Assembly (NCBI GenBank): GCA_009697105.1
Contig: SIAQ01000007.1
Coordinates: 1 to 64,000 of the forward strand
Origin: Gemmataceae bacterium
GTDB lineage: Bacteria; Planctomycetota; Planctomycetia; Gemmatales; Gemmataceae
Direction of reading: 5' to 3'
Length of the DNA stretch: 64,000 nt
The position numbers were made by a program, and so were the translations under genes. The stretch's first letter is position 1; each line of letters starts with the position of its first letter. The notes beneath the pieces are model-generated. The model saw nothing but the letters and a program-made list of their open reading frames with translations, was not told the DNA's origin and ran no database searches. Positions 53,156 through 62,199 of this stretch are shown here, in pieces.

Positions 53156-54340
53156 TTACTGACTAACATGAGCATTCGCCAGCGTCGCATGGCCGGAGAA
53201 GTTCGTGAAGTTCGAACCGGACACCACGACACGAAGCGATGTAACATCCTTGACGTTGATGGAGATCGGCTGCGGATTCATTACCGAGACGATGTAGGTC
53301 TGCCGTTTCTCGCGGTCGCAATAGATGGTGACGGTGACCTTGCCCTGCCCTTCCTCGGCAATGCGGGCGTCGGCGCCGACCACGGCCTTGAACTCCTTGT
53401 ATTTCCCGCCAAGATTGTATTCCAGATCGGCGCCGGCGTAGATCGATAGCCCTTTGTCGTATTTCTTGTTTTGCAGCATGATCGGATCGCCGTCGAGATT
53501 AACATCCCGGCGGACCGGATTGAAGCCGCCCAGTAAGATCGCAACCGGCGATTTCGGTTCGAGATCGGAGAGGTATGTCAGTCGGCCAAAATTGAAATCG
53601 AACCGTGCGATTGTCTTGCCATCCAGCGCGATCTTATGCCCGAACGGCGTCGTCAGATTCACTGTCGTCCCATCGTAGCTGAGTTTCGAGACCACCAGCA
53701 TGTTGCCGTCCACGTCGTAGACCCGACATAGATTCGCCTCGGAGGCAGTGTCGGTACGAGCGAATTGCAGGCCTTGCAGTTTTTCGATTTGCGGCTCAAT
53801 ATCGCCGGCGCCATCCACTTTGAACTTGATGGTCTGCTTGGCGTCATCGACGGTGCCGAGTGTTCCGGGGATCGGGTTTAAGTCGCCCTGGCGAAGCGTA
53901 AAAATGCGATCCTTGCGGCTCTTGTCGCGAATCAGTTTTTCCCACTGCTTGCGGATATTATCATCCTGGGCGTCGCGAAGGATTGTCAACAAAGCGGAGA
54001 TCGGGACCTTCACGCTTGCGCCGGTTGTCAGATCGATCTTCGCATCCTGCCCGGTGAATGCAATCTTGGTGCAGCGTAGCAGCGATTCATCGGCGAGTTG
54101 GACTTCGATGTATTTGTCAACTGTCGGCTTCGCGTTCGCTGTGCGGAAATGAATGTCGAGCACCTGGGCCAATGGCGTCGAGACCGGAGCCGTCGGTGTC
54201 TTGACGACGATTTCGCTGTCGGTGATTTTTTCGATCGTGCCCGAGATCGTCTTGCCGGTGAGCGTCTTCACATCGTCAGCAAGGACGGGGAACGCCAGGA
54301 CAAGAACAGCGAGAAGCGAAACGGATTTAGGCCGAAACAT
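53156..54340 (-). CDS. Secreted NPCBM-like protein
   Basis: From the ATG at 54340 the protein has 394 residues with a signal peptide (MFRPKSVSLLAVLVLAFPVLA). The middle is beta-rich (KTLTGKTISGTIEKITDSEIV). The C-terminal 120 residues have KGLSIYAGADLEYNLGGKYKEF and VVGADARI, the pattern of NPCBM/NEW2 carbohydrate-binding modules. It may attach to a glycan. It lies upstream of the HtrA-like set on the same strand (gap of about 90 nt), so co-expression is possible. Confidence 0.75.
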   Translation of the reverse strand: MFRPKSVSLLAVLVLAFPVLADDVKTLTGKTISGTIEKITDSEIVVKTPTAPVSTPLAQVLDIHFRTANAKPTVDKYIEVQLADESLLRCTKIAFTGQDAKIDLTTGASVKVPISALLTILRDAQDDNIRKQWEKLIRDKSRKDRIFTLRQGDLNPIPGTLGTVDDAKQTIKFKVDGAGDIEPQIEKLQGLQFARTDTASEANLCRVYDVDGNMLVVSKLSYDGTTVNLTTPFGHKIALDGKTIARFDFNFGRLTYLSDLEPKSPVAILLGGFNPVRRDVNLDGDPIMLQNKKYDKGLSIYAGADLEYNLGGKYKEFKAVVGADARIAEEGQGKVTVTIYCDREKRQTYIVSVMNPQPISINVKDVTSLRVVVSGSNFTNFSGHATLANAHVSQ

Positions 54341-54691
54341 GACAAGCCTCAAGCCAATAGGTGTGCATCATGAAGTTTATTCAGAGCCGGAAGCGTAAGC
54401 GACGAAATACTCAAACCGTCTCTGAGACATCGACAAATCGCTAAAGGCCGAGGGCCACGGCGAATCCGGGGAACCACGGCCTTGGTGCGAAATATCCTTC
54501 GCAGGGAGTAAGATTGACGCGACCGACAAAAGTCGATTTTCCTTCCGAGGCCGAAGCGTAAGCGAGGCATTCTGGCCGCCTCGCTTACGCTTCAGCCTCG
54601 GAAATACACTTTTGTCGGTGGCGTCAAGATTGTCGTAGCCACAAGCTGGCAGCCTTTGGCTACGACTGTCCCACCCCGCCTGCGGTATTTG
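54341..54691. other. Intergenic region with palindromes
   Basis: 351 nt between same-strand genes. It holds one arm of family D (near 54380-54402) and the 112-nt inverted repeat (54515-54626). No gene is supported. Confidence 0.65.
54515..54626. repeat. 112-nt inverted repeat, second of two near-identical copies
   Basis: Same structure as 49963-50074, with only a few differences (for example GACCGAC for CACCGAC, and GGCC for GGCT). The arm-plus-loop architecture is preserved, which implies recent copying. Confidence 0.95.
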
Positions 54692-55828
54692 TTACTTACG
54701 ATTCAGGGCGGGGTTATTCAGGTTGCGGAAGTACGCTTCGATGGCCTCGCGGTGGCGCGGCGACAGACCGTTGGTCAGTTCTTGCAAAGCCCGTTCCCGT
54801 TCACGCGGGGGCAGGCGGCCGAATTCGGAAACCATTTTCTTGAACTTGGCAGGATCAACGGTGCCTTTAGAGCTTCCGGTTGGATCGAAGACGTCCTGAC
54901 CGGGAGCTTGCGGAGGCGAGGTGTCGCCCTTATTGCCCGGCTTGCTGCCAGGACCAGGCTTGCCGCCATCGGGGCATTCATCCTCACCGTTGCCATCTTT
55001 CGGCGGGCCATCTTTCGGATCGCCCTCTTTCGGGTCGCCGTCTTTCTTCTTCTTGTCTTTGTTTTCGAGCTTCTTAATCAGCTCGTCGAGACGGTTGAGA
55101 ACTTCCTTCTGCTGGCGTTGCGTTTCCGGGCCGCCGCGAGCGATTTCGAGTCGGCGTTCGATGTTGTCCATCTTGCGAGCGATATCGCCGAGGTCCTTAT
55201 CGCGCCAGGTGTGCATGTCGAGCAGGATGAGCGTCGCGACAGTCTTGTAGCGTTCCGGTGCGATCGCTGAACCTTCCTCGAGCAATCGCGTGATCGACTT
55301 GGTCGCCTCGGGCTTGCGTTGCAGGGCATGCTCGCAAACCGCACGATGGAAGAGATACGCAGCAGGGTCGAGCGTTTCGTCGGCCCCGAACTGTTTCAGC
55401 GTGTCCAGCGCTTCTTCATACACGCGGCGATTGGCCAAGGCGCGGGCATAAACGAGGCCGAGGTTCGCGCGATAAAAGGCTGCCGACTTTGCGTTTTTGA
55501 AAACATCAGGCAACACGATCGGAGCAGCAGCCTGCGGATCGCGTGCGTCGCTGATGAGCTTGGCAGCGACAGCGTCGCCCAAGGCCAGCGAATCGGCCAC
55601 GCGGTCAAGCACACTGCGGGTTTCGTCTTTCCAGATCGCGTCGACTTTCTGAGCCGTGGCAGCGTCGGATTTACCGACTTCTTTCAGCCAAGCCAGGACG
55701 CGCGGCTTGGCGATCTCGGCGGTCACCGATTCAAACGTCCCGAAGGACGGTTTTCGGTCGTTACCGATGGCCGTGCTGCTGGTCGCAAACACGATAGACA
55801 GCACGGCGGTGATGAGGAAGCGTTTCAC
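54692..55828 (-). CDS. Secreted helical protein with Asp/Lys/Gly/Pro-rich linker
   Basis: The start is a GTG at 55828, overlapping the upstream stop codon as GTGA. The 378-residue product has a signal peptide (MKRFLITAVLSIVFATSST). Residues 60-230 are helical and TPR-like. Residues 245-315 are a repetitive KKKDGDPKEGDPKDGPPKDG-type linker. The last 60 residues form another helical part (REALQELTNGLSPRHREAIE-like). The four-base overlap makes translation coupled to the gene above. It belongs to a set of four large proteins and I cannot assign a function. Confidence 0.75.
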   Translation of the reverse strand: MKRFLITAVLSIVFATSSTAIGNDRKPSFGTFESVTAEIAKPRVLAWLKEVGKSDAATAQKVDAIWKDETRSVLDRVADSLALGDAVAAKLISDARDPQAAAPIVLPDVFKNAKSAAFYRANLGLVYARALANRRVYEEALDTLKQFGADETLDPAAYLFHRAVCEHALQRKPEATKSITRLLEEGSAIAPERYKTVATLILLDMHTWRDKDLGDIARKMDNIERRLEIARGGPETQRQQKEVLNRLDELIKKLENKDKKKKDGDPKEGDPKDGPPKDGNGEDECPDGGKPGPGSKPGNKGDTSPPQAPGQDVFDPTGSSKGTVDPAKFKKMVSEFGRLPPRERERALQELTNGLSPRHREAIEAYFRNLNNPALNRK

Positions 55829-58014
55829 TTGTTGTCTCCCTTCGCAATTCGGCTGACGATTTCCTGGATACGCAACTGACGCTCGGCCAAGTTCCGCAGT
55901 TCCGTAACCGTCTGCGGATCGCGGGTCTGTTCCTGGCCAGGGAACCGTTTCGCATAACCGACGGTACGATCATTGACGCGTTTCTGGAGGGAACGAACCA
56001 TCTTCAATTCTTGAATCAACTCAAGCAGCTTCTTGTCGCCTTGACCCTGCTTGCCTGCTTTCCCGGACTTGCCCGGCTTACTATCGGATTTATTGTCTTC
56101 CTGGGCCTTCTTGAGGGCGTCGATCATTTCCTTGAGCGTATCGATGATGTCGCGTTCGATACCTTGCGTGACGCCGGAGACATCAGTCAATTCGAGCCGC
56201 TTCTGCACATGAATCATGTCCTGGCGAATTTGCTGGAATACTTCAGGGAAGGCGACGGCGGACCCTTCGGATTCCAGAATCGTGATGCATTTGTTGCATT
56301 CCTGCACGATGTCCTTCTGCTTGTCGGCCAAGCCGAGCGATGCGAGCTTGTTGTCGCGGTTGGGTTTCTTGTCGGCGTTTTTGAGAATTGACCTGTCGGT
56401 ATCTTCCGTGCCGAGAAGAACCTGCTTCTGCATCTCAAGCATTTTTACGCAACGATTTTCGAGGGCGGCGAGGACGCGTTCGATTTCTTCTTCACGCAGT
56501 TGCTGAAGGAGCTTTTCGAGGCGTTTCTTCGCGGCCTCAAGCTCCTTGATCGCATTGGCCTGCTTGTCGCTCGCCTGCTTGTTGTCGCCCTTATTGATAT
56601 TGTCGGTGGCGGCCTTCTGCTCGTAGCCAGCTTCTTCGATCTTCTTCTTGGTTTGCTGCACTTCCTGATCTTGCTTGTCGCCGCTCGGCGGGTTGTTGGC
56701 CTGGGGTGGTTCGCCACCCTTTTGCTGCGGCTGCTGAGCCTGCTGGCCCGGCATTGGCGGCGCACCACCGTCTTTAGCCTCACCCTGACCGGACTTGGAA
56801 TCGCCAGGCTTAGCATCGCCTTGCTTGGCTTCGCCGCCCTTGTCGCTCGGCTTGGCGTCGCCGGGCTTGGACTGAGCAGCTTCTTTGCCGCCGGCTTTGG
56901 CTTCTTTGGCGCCGCCTTGCTTGGCATCGGGCTGACCGGGCTTGGCCTGGCTGTCGGGCTTACCCTGAGCTTTTTCGCCGCCCGCTTTCTTGTCCTCGCC
57001 TGGCTTCGCGGCACCTTGCGGGCCGTCTTTTTTATCGCCGTCGGCTTTGGCGTTGCCTTCTTGGCCCTTCATCGGAGATTTCTCGCCTGCATTGGGCTTG
57101 GCGGAACCTTCCTGGCCTTTGCCAGCATTCTTATCGTCTTTGGCACCGGGCTTGGCGTCGCCCTCTTTGCCGGATTTGTCGCCAGGCTTCGCGTCGGACT
57201 TTTTGCCTTCGCCAGCCTTCGGATCCTGGCCGAACTTTGCTTCGCCTTTGGCGCCCTTGGCTTCTGGACCGGCTTGCTTGGCCTCGCCTCGTTTGGTTTC
57301 TTTTTGCTCCCGGCCATCGTTCTTCGATTCGCCCTTGCTGCCTTCTTCTTTGCCGGGGTCTTTGTTCTCGCCCTTCAGGTTAGCCGCCTCGCCGACTTTG
57401 CCGTCCTTTTTCAGGAATTGATCGATACTCTTGCCGATCTCGGCAGTCTTCTTGTTGACTCCTTCTTGAATCTGCTTCAACTCATCTTTGTCGGTCTTGT
57501 TGCGATCGGTCTGTCCCTGGGCCGCACGTTGGGCGTCGATGGCCTTTTGAATCTGCAGAACGATCTTCGCAAGGTCTTCGCGATCTTTGGAGAAATCGAG
57601 CGAACGATCCTGCAGCATGTCGTAGATCTTTTTCAGCCGTTCAGCGAGCAAGGCGCTTTGTTCCTTAGCCTTGATCGCGTCGGTCGTTGTCGTGAACTTG
57701 GCCAAGCGCAGGATCTCGATCATCTTCGAAAATTCCTGGTTGATCGCCAGGTTCTTGCATTCGTCGATGACCTTGTCGAGCACTTCCGCGCGGCGTTTTT
57801 CTTCCGGCGTGCCACGTGAGAGACGCTGTTTCAAGCGTAACAGCGCGTCCTGAAAGTCCGCGAACCCGCGGGCCAGTTGTTGTTCGGTCGTGATGATTTT
57901 GCCGGTGTCTGGGCCGGTGTTGCCCTTATTCGGCTGAGTGGTGGATTGCTGGGCCAACGCAAATAGCGTGATCGCCATGAAGCCAATGCTGGCCAACAAA
58001 AGACGCGCTTTCAT
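55825..58014 (-). CDS. Large secreted coiled-coil protein with Lys/Gly/Asp/Ala-rich repeat region
   Basis: From the ATG at 58014 the protein has 729 residues with a signal peptide (MKARLLLASIGFMAITLFALA). TCCTCCCC on the plus strand (58023-58030) is GGGGAGGA on the coding strand, a strong ribosome binding site at about 8 nt. Helical coiled-coil regions lie at 25-190 and 455-729. Between them (about 190-450) is a low-complexity stretch of repeated KPGDAK, GEAKQG and EAKAG units. It could be an extended spacer or cell-surface linker. It overlaps the downstream gene by four bases. Confidence 0.78.
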   Translation of the reverse strand: MKARLLLASIGFMAITLFALAQQSTTQPNKGNTGPDTGKIITTEQQLARGFADFQDALLRLKQRLSRGTPEEKRRAEVLDKVIDECKNLAINQEFSKMIEILRLAKFTTTTDAIKAKEQSALLAERLKKIYDMLQDRSLDFSKDREDLAKIVLQIQKAIDAQRAAQGQTDRNKTDKDELKQIQEGVNKKTAEIGKSIDQFLKKDGKVGEAANLKGENKDPGKEEGSKGESKNDGREQKETKRGEAKQAGPEAKGAKGEAKFGQDPKAGEGKKSDAKPGDKSGKEGDAKPGAKDDKNAGKGQEGSAKPNAGEKSPMKGQEGNAKADGDKKDGPQGAAKPGEDKKAGGEKAQGKPDSQAKPGQPDAKQGGAKEAKAGGKEAAQSKPGDAKPSDKGGEAKQGDAKPGDSKSGQGEAKDGGAPPMPGQQAQQPQQKGGEPPQANNPPSGDKQDQEVQQTKKKIEEAGYEQKAATDNINKGDNKQASDKQANAIKELEAAKKRLEKLLQQLREEEIERVLAALENRCVKMLEMQKQVLLGTEDTDRSILKNADKKPNRDNKLASLGLADKQKDIVQECNKCITILESEGSAVAFPEVFQQIRQDMIHVQKRLELTDVSGVTQGIERDIIDTLKEMIDALKKAQEDNKSDSKPGKSGKAGKQGQGDKKLLELIQELKMVRSLQKRVNDRTVGYAKRFPGQEQTRDPQTVTELRNLAERQLRIQEIVSRIAKGDNK

Positions 58015-58248
58015 AGAACAAGTCCTCCCCATGCTTGGGTGACAAACCTTAGCGGTTTCGCGTTGCCTCACCCATGTTTCTTACATGAGTGAGACGATTT
58101 TGGACACGGTGTGCTCGTCAACGGCGATATTATGACGAACTGAATTCAATCTCCCAACAAAATTCACAAAAAAACGCATAAGGCTCATTGGCAAATAGTC
58201 GTAGCAGCCTGCCCAACGCATCTTTGTCTAATTTACCATAAATGGCCA

Positions 58249-61200
58249 TCAAGTAATAGGTTGGAAATCGGTATTATCGACAAATTTCGCCGATTCCACC
58301 AGTCGATCCTTGGCCATTCGCTTTCGCCAGGCAACATCCAGCTGTGAGCTTTGGATACTGCACGTGGATCGACTTGGTTGGTTCGAGCTTGAGCGCCGGC
58401 CAAGGGCCGCTTGGTGCCCGTGCCCTTCGCCGGCGCTAAGGCTCGGAAAGAGCGTTCCGTTCAGCTGGCTCGTTTTCTCTGGCGGTAGCTTAGGCTGTTC
58501 CTTGGGCTGTTCCTTCTTTGGCGTCAGGTCGTCTTTCAGGAGGTTCTCCAGCTCTTTCTGGACGATATCGAGGTAAATCTGGTTGAATAAGCGAGTCTTG
58601 TCACGCTGAATGCGTTCGAGCTCGGCGATCAGGGCGATTAATTTGCTCTCGACGATGCCTTCGCTCATCGCATCGAGCACGAGTCTGATTTCAAAGCTCA
58701 GCTTTCGCATCTGCCTGTCAGCATCATTGATATTGAGCGCGTGCTGCTTACCGTCCGGCTTTCGCTTGAACCCGTGCTCCTCTTCGACCAGCGATATGAC
58801 CTTTCCAAACGCGTCCTCGGCACGCGGGAAACTGCCGCTGCCCGCTTCTACCGGGTTGGCGACGAGGATGCTATCGAGCGGCCAATAGATACTGTCTTGA
58901 ATTCTGGACATACGACTCGATTTCACGCGGTTCACTTTCATTTCGCGAACGATGTTCTCGTAGGCCTTGTGCACGTCGCGAACCTTATTGCCCGATGTAC
59001 CCAGCGCCGTGCGGATTTCGTTCATGCGGATGAGCAGGTTGTCCATGTCGGTGTTCGGATCGCGCGTCTTGACGGATTGCTCACTCAAGCTGAGGACGGC
59101 ATTATCGACGAGGTCCTTGGCAGATTCGAGTTTCTCGAACAACGTCTCTTCTTCGAGGGCGATTTGCGAGAGGAGTTCGTTTTCGCTGACGACGATAAAT
59201 TTCATGTAGCCGTTTTTGTTTCGCCGCAAGGCACCTCGGATCGACTTGCGAACTTGTTTGCCGGTCTCGGGATCGCGATATTCCAAGTCGTGGGCCTGGC
59301 CAGTCTCGACGTTGTTATCGGTCGCCTGCACGCCGATTTCGAGGGCGAAGTGCAGCTGGCCGCCTTTTTCGATATCGACCGATTTGAGTTCTTTGAGATA
59401 CTTCTGCACATCGAAGCCCTCGTCGCCGCTAAACTCAAATTCCCAGCTCTGGGCGGTTCGGCGTTTCGTCAGCATCTCGGCAATCTGGTTTGGGAAGATC
59501 ATGCCCGCCTCGCGATTGCGGACGTTCTCCTCGAAGCGTTCCGCCATCACAAAGCCTTCCTTGAAGCCTTGCGATTGACGCACATCGGCGGCGATATGGT
59601 CAGCGGATTGGGCGACCCATAACGGCCCAAAAAGCCAGGATTGTGGGTTCCCAGGCCAATACTGAAAATTACTTACCGCCCAGGCGGCGCGATAACGGCG
59701 AGCCGCCTGATCGATTTCCAGCGACGGCAGCTTCTTGTTCGACCCGCCGCCGGCGACGAGTTCAAAGTCCACCTTGCGAACCTTATAGTGATAGCCGACG
59801 GCGACCAGGCCGTAATCGTCCTTCACCGGGCACTCGAACGGGAGGCGGGCATCGGGCGTGATGAGGACCGAATTCGCAAGCTCCGCCTGTTCGCGGAAGT
59901 CGCGGGCCGGACCGTCTTTGTCTTTCTCCGAAGGCGCCGACGCCTTGAATCTGGGTTTGCGAAGAATTGCATTGTAGACGTTCAAGTTGCCAATCTGCGG
60001 TTCGACGTCGAACGTGGATTGCACGCGGAAGCGCCGTTTGCCTCGGATGTTGTCTACATCGTAGAACTTGACGGTGAAATCGTATTTGCGGGTGACGTTC
60101 GGCATTTCGATGCTGAATCCCGAGCCATCCTTGTTGCGCGTTACTTTGCCTTTGAAGATGTCGAAGCCGGCTTCGAGAACGGCTGGCTCATCGACGGAGA
60201 GCGACTGATCCTTGCGCAGCGGACGATCGGTCGTCACGCGAATTACCAGATTCGCGCCGGTCGGCACATCAATCGAGTTTACGTCGCCGCTCGTGGGAAG
60301 TTCGAAATCGCGCGTGAGATGGCGATGGCCTCGTAGCGGCGTCTGGTCTGGTCCTCGCAGGCGGTGGTAGATGTAGGCCGGTTCGTCCTTGTCGATTTTG
60401 ATCGTCGCCGACGTTGGCGACGAAACAAGTTCCAGATACCGATTCGGCGTCGCAAAATCCCGTCCGTACACGCGAAACCGGAAAAAACTGGAATCCTTGA
60501 TCGTATCGAGAGGAATGCTGTACTTGTTCCCGGGATCGAGATCGAACGAATCGAGATAATTGACGCCCGTAAGCACGGTGCGTGCTTGCTCGATATCCTG
60601 CTCTTCAAGCCGCTTGCGCTCTTCCTTGCTGGCGTTTTCGTCGATGATCCTCTCGAGACCATACATACGCACATTGATTGCTGCGGGAATATCGAGCTTG
60701 CGGAACGTGCGATACATACTCGGCGCGTCGGCCAACTCGTCAAGCTGTTTGAATATTTCCTCGAAGTGCGAGTAATTGTCCTGTTGGTTGGCCAAATCGC
60801 GAAGCCTCGGCCGAGCCGATTCGTGCTCCATTTGCATGGCGAGCTTGTCCATGGTCCAATTACGCCAGTCGAGCCATTTTCCGAGCGTGACCTTGGCGTC
60901 GAGATCGCGGATCGCCCGCAACGCCCGGGCGTGCTGGCCTTCCATCTTCGAGTCCGGTTGCTTCGCCAGCGCATCGAGCTGCGAAAGGTACGCGTGAATC
61001 TCCCAAGCCGGGCGAACGCGAACATCCGTTCCGAACAACGCATCGACCAGGTTCGGCTCAAGCTCATCGGGATCGACCTGCCAATGATCAAAGGTCTCCG
61101 AAAGACGCACACGAGCGAGCATCGCCTGATCGACGAAACGAGGCAAATCCTGCCAGTACAGCGGACGCCAACCGTACGCCTTGGTGCGATCGGCAACGAC

Positions 61201-62085
61201 GTATTGATACGCTCGAACCTGCATATCCTTGCGCTCCTTCGGCTCATCGCCTGGGATACGCATGATGCGAGGCTGTTTTTCCGACGGTTGAAAACGTTCA
61301 ATTTCCAGGTAAGTACGGCGCGGCCAATAGCTGCTCTGCAACAAGAGATTTCGCTCCGCCCAGATCGAACCGACGTGGAAGAACCGCCAGCCGAACCCGA
61401 TCGGCGAGAGCCCCTTGTCGGCGAACGCATAGGTCCCCGTGCAGACGAACAGCATACTTGTGAGGAGCAGACCGACGGTGCTGACGCCGACCAGCGTCCA
61501 CAACGTGACCAAGCGGCTCCAATTGAACACACTCGAAACCGGCAGTTTTTTCAGAGCGGCCACGGCTTCGAGAATCGTTTTTTCAACCATCACTTGCGAG
61601 AAACCGTACTTCTTGGAGAGGTTCGGATCGGCAAGCTCGATGGCGGTAATCAGGCGGTCGCCAAGTTGCTTGGGGAATCGGCGTTCGAGCACAAGGGCGA
61701 CGGCACGGTCGTTGAAATCGCGCAGCCAGCGCAGGACGACCTTCGTGAATCCTAGCGCGGACAAACCGACCAGTACCACGACAAGCAACACCATCCGGAT
61801 ACCGACGCTGGTAACGCCGCTTGGGTCGAAATCGTTAAGCTCCTGCACCCAATCAACGCCGTGAAAACCGATGCCTTCAAAGTAAAGTTGGTAGAGCCCG
61901 AAATCGAGCGCCAGCCCAAGCCAAAAGAGCGTCGAGATACACAGAATGATGAGGGCGACGCCTTCGAGGATGATATAGCGGCGAATATAAGCACGCACGG
62001 TTTGCAGCGGGCTGCGCACATTCCGTTGGGTTGAGTCGTGGTCGAATACTTCTGTTTTCGTTGCGGTTGCCGATGACATTTTCAA
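58249..62085 (-). CDS. Large membrane protein with extracytoplasmic region (1278 residues)
   Basis: The N-terminus has three or four membrane helices (about 37-62, 95-118 and 187-213; for example YIILEGVALIILCISTLFWLG). A long soluble region follows with beta-rich parts (FRFRVYGRDFATPNRYLEL, KYDFTVKFYDVDNI) and helices. It recalls DUF4175-like proteins in size and layout, but I cannot prove membership. The last 60 residues are encoded across a palindrome and its flank (58382-58446) and look non-conserved (SLSAGEGHGHQAALGRRSSS), so the original C-terminus probably lay near residue 1220. It is the second gene of a four-gene set. Confidence 0.8.
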   Translation of the reverse strand: MKMSSATATKTEVFDHDSTQRNVRSPLQTVRAYIRRYIILEGVALIILCISTLFWLGLALDFGLYQLYFEGIGFHGVDWVQELNDFDPSGVTSVGIRMVLLVVVLVGLSALGFTKVVLRWLRDFNDRAVALVLERRFPKQLGDRLITAIELADPNLSKKYGFSQVMVEKTILEAVAALKKLPVSSVFNWSRLVTLWTLVGVSTVGLLLTSMLFVCTGTYAFADKGLSPIGFGWRFFHVGSIWAERNLLLQSSYWPRRTYLEIERFQPSEKQPRIMRIPGDEPKERKDMQVRAYQYVVADRTKAYGWRPLYWQDLPRFVDQAMLARVRLSETFDHWQVDPDELEPNLVDALFGTDVRVRPAWEIHAYLSQLDALAKQPDSKMEGQHARALRAIRDLDAKVTLGKWLDWRNWTMDKLAMQMEHESARPRLRDLANQQDNYSHFEEIFKQLDELADAPSMYRTFRKLDIPAAINVRMYGLERIIDENASKEERKRLEEQDIEQARTVLTGVNYLDSFDLDPGNKYSIPLDTIKDSSFFRFRVYGRDFATPNRYLELVSSPTSATIKIDKDEPAYIYHRLRGPDQTPLRGHRHLTRDFELPTSGDVNSIDVPTGANLVIRVTTDRPLRKDQSLSVDEPAVLEAGFDIFKGKVTRNKDGSGFSIEMPNVTRKYDFTVKFYDVDNIRGKRRFRVQSTFDVEPQIGNLNVYNAILRKPRFKASAPSEKDKDGPARDFREQAELANSVLITPDARLPFECPVKDDYGLVAVGYHYKVRKVDFELVAGGGSNKKLPSLEIDQAARRYRAAWAVSNFQYWPGNPQSWLFGPLWVAQSADHIAADVRQSQGFKEGFVMAERFEENVRNREAGMIFPNQIAEMLTKRRTAQSWEFEFSGDEGFDVQKYLKELKSVDIEKGGQLHFALEIGVQATDNNVETGQAHDLEYRDPETGKQVRKSIRGALRRNKNGYMKFIVVSENELLSQIALEEETLFEKLESAKDLVDNAVLSLSEQSVKTRDPNTDMDNLLIRMNEIRTALGTSGNKVRDVHKAYENIVREMKVNRVKSSRMSRIQDSIYWPLDSILVANPVEAGSGSFPRAEDAFGKVISLVEEEHGFKRKPDGKQHALNINDADRQMRKLSFEIRLVLDAMSEGIVESKLIALIAELERIQRDKTRLFNQIYLDIVQKELENLLKDDLTPKKEQPKEQPKLPPEKTSQLNGTLFPSLSAGEGHGHQAALGRRSSSNQPSRSTCSIQSSQLDVAWRKRMAKDRLVESAKFVDNTDFQPIT
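58382..58446. repeat. Inverted repeat, family E, inside a coding region
   Basis: TTCGAGCTTGAGCGCCGGC faces GCCGGCGCTAAGGCTCGG, with CCAAGGG and CCCTTCG nearer the loop. It lies within the 3' part of the 1278-residue gene, where it is read through. Confidence 0.8.
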
Positions 62086-62130
62086 CGCCCTCCCGAGGGC
62101 TTTCGATTTATGCGTAAGTTTGATGGAATG

Positions 62131-62190
62131 TCCGAGCCTGAGCGCCAGCGAAGAGCGCTGCGAGGCCCTTCGCTGGCGCTCAGGCTCGGA
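62131..62190. repeat. Inverted repeat, family E
   Basis: TCCGAGCCTGAGCGCCAGCG pairs with the arm ending CAGGCTCGGA at 62190, leaving a loop of about 14 nt. It lies between the two large membrane-protein genes. Confidence 0.94.
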
Positions 62191-62199
62191 TCAAAGTAA

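Noticed and set aside
56500-57819. Plus-strand hydrophobic frame of 439 codons
   Set aside because: It is the antisense of the Lys/Gly/Asp/Ala-rich repeat region, whose complement naturally yields Leu/Ala/Phe-rich stretches that look like membrane helices. The sense strand has a strong ribosome binding site and signal peptide.
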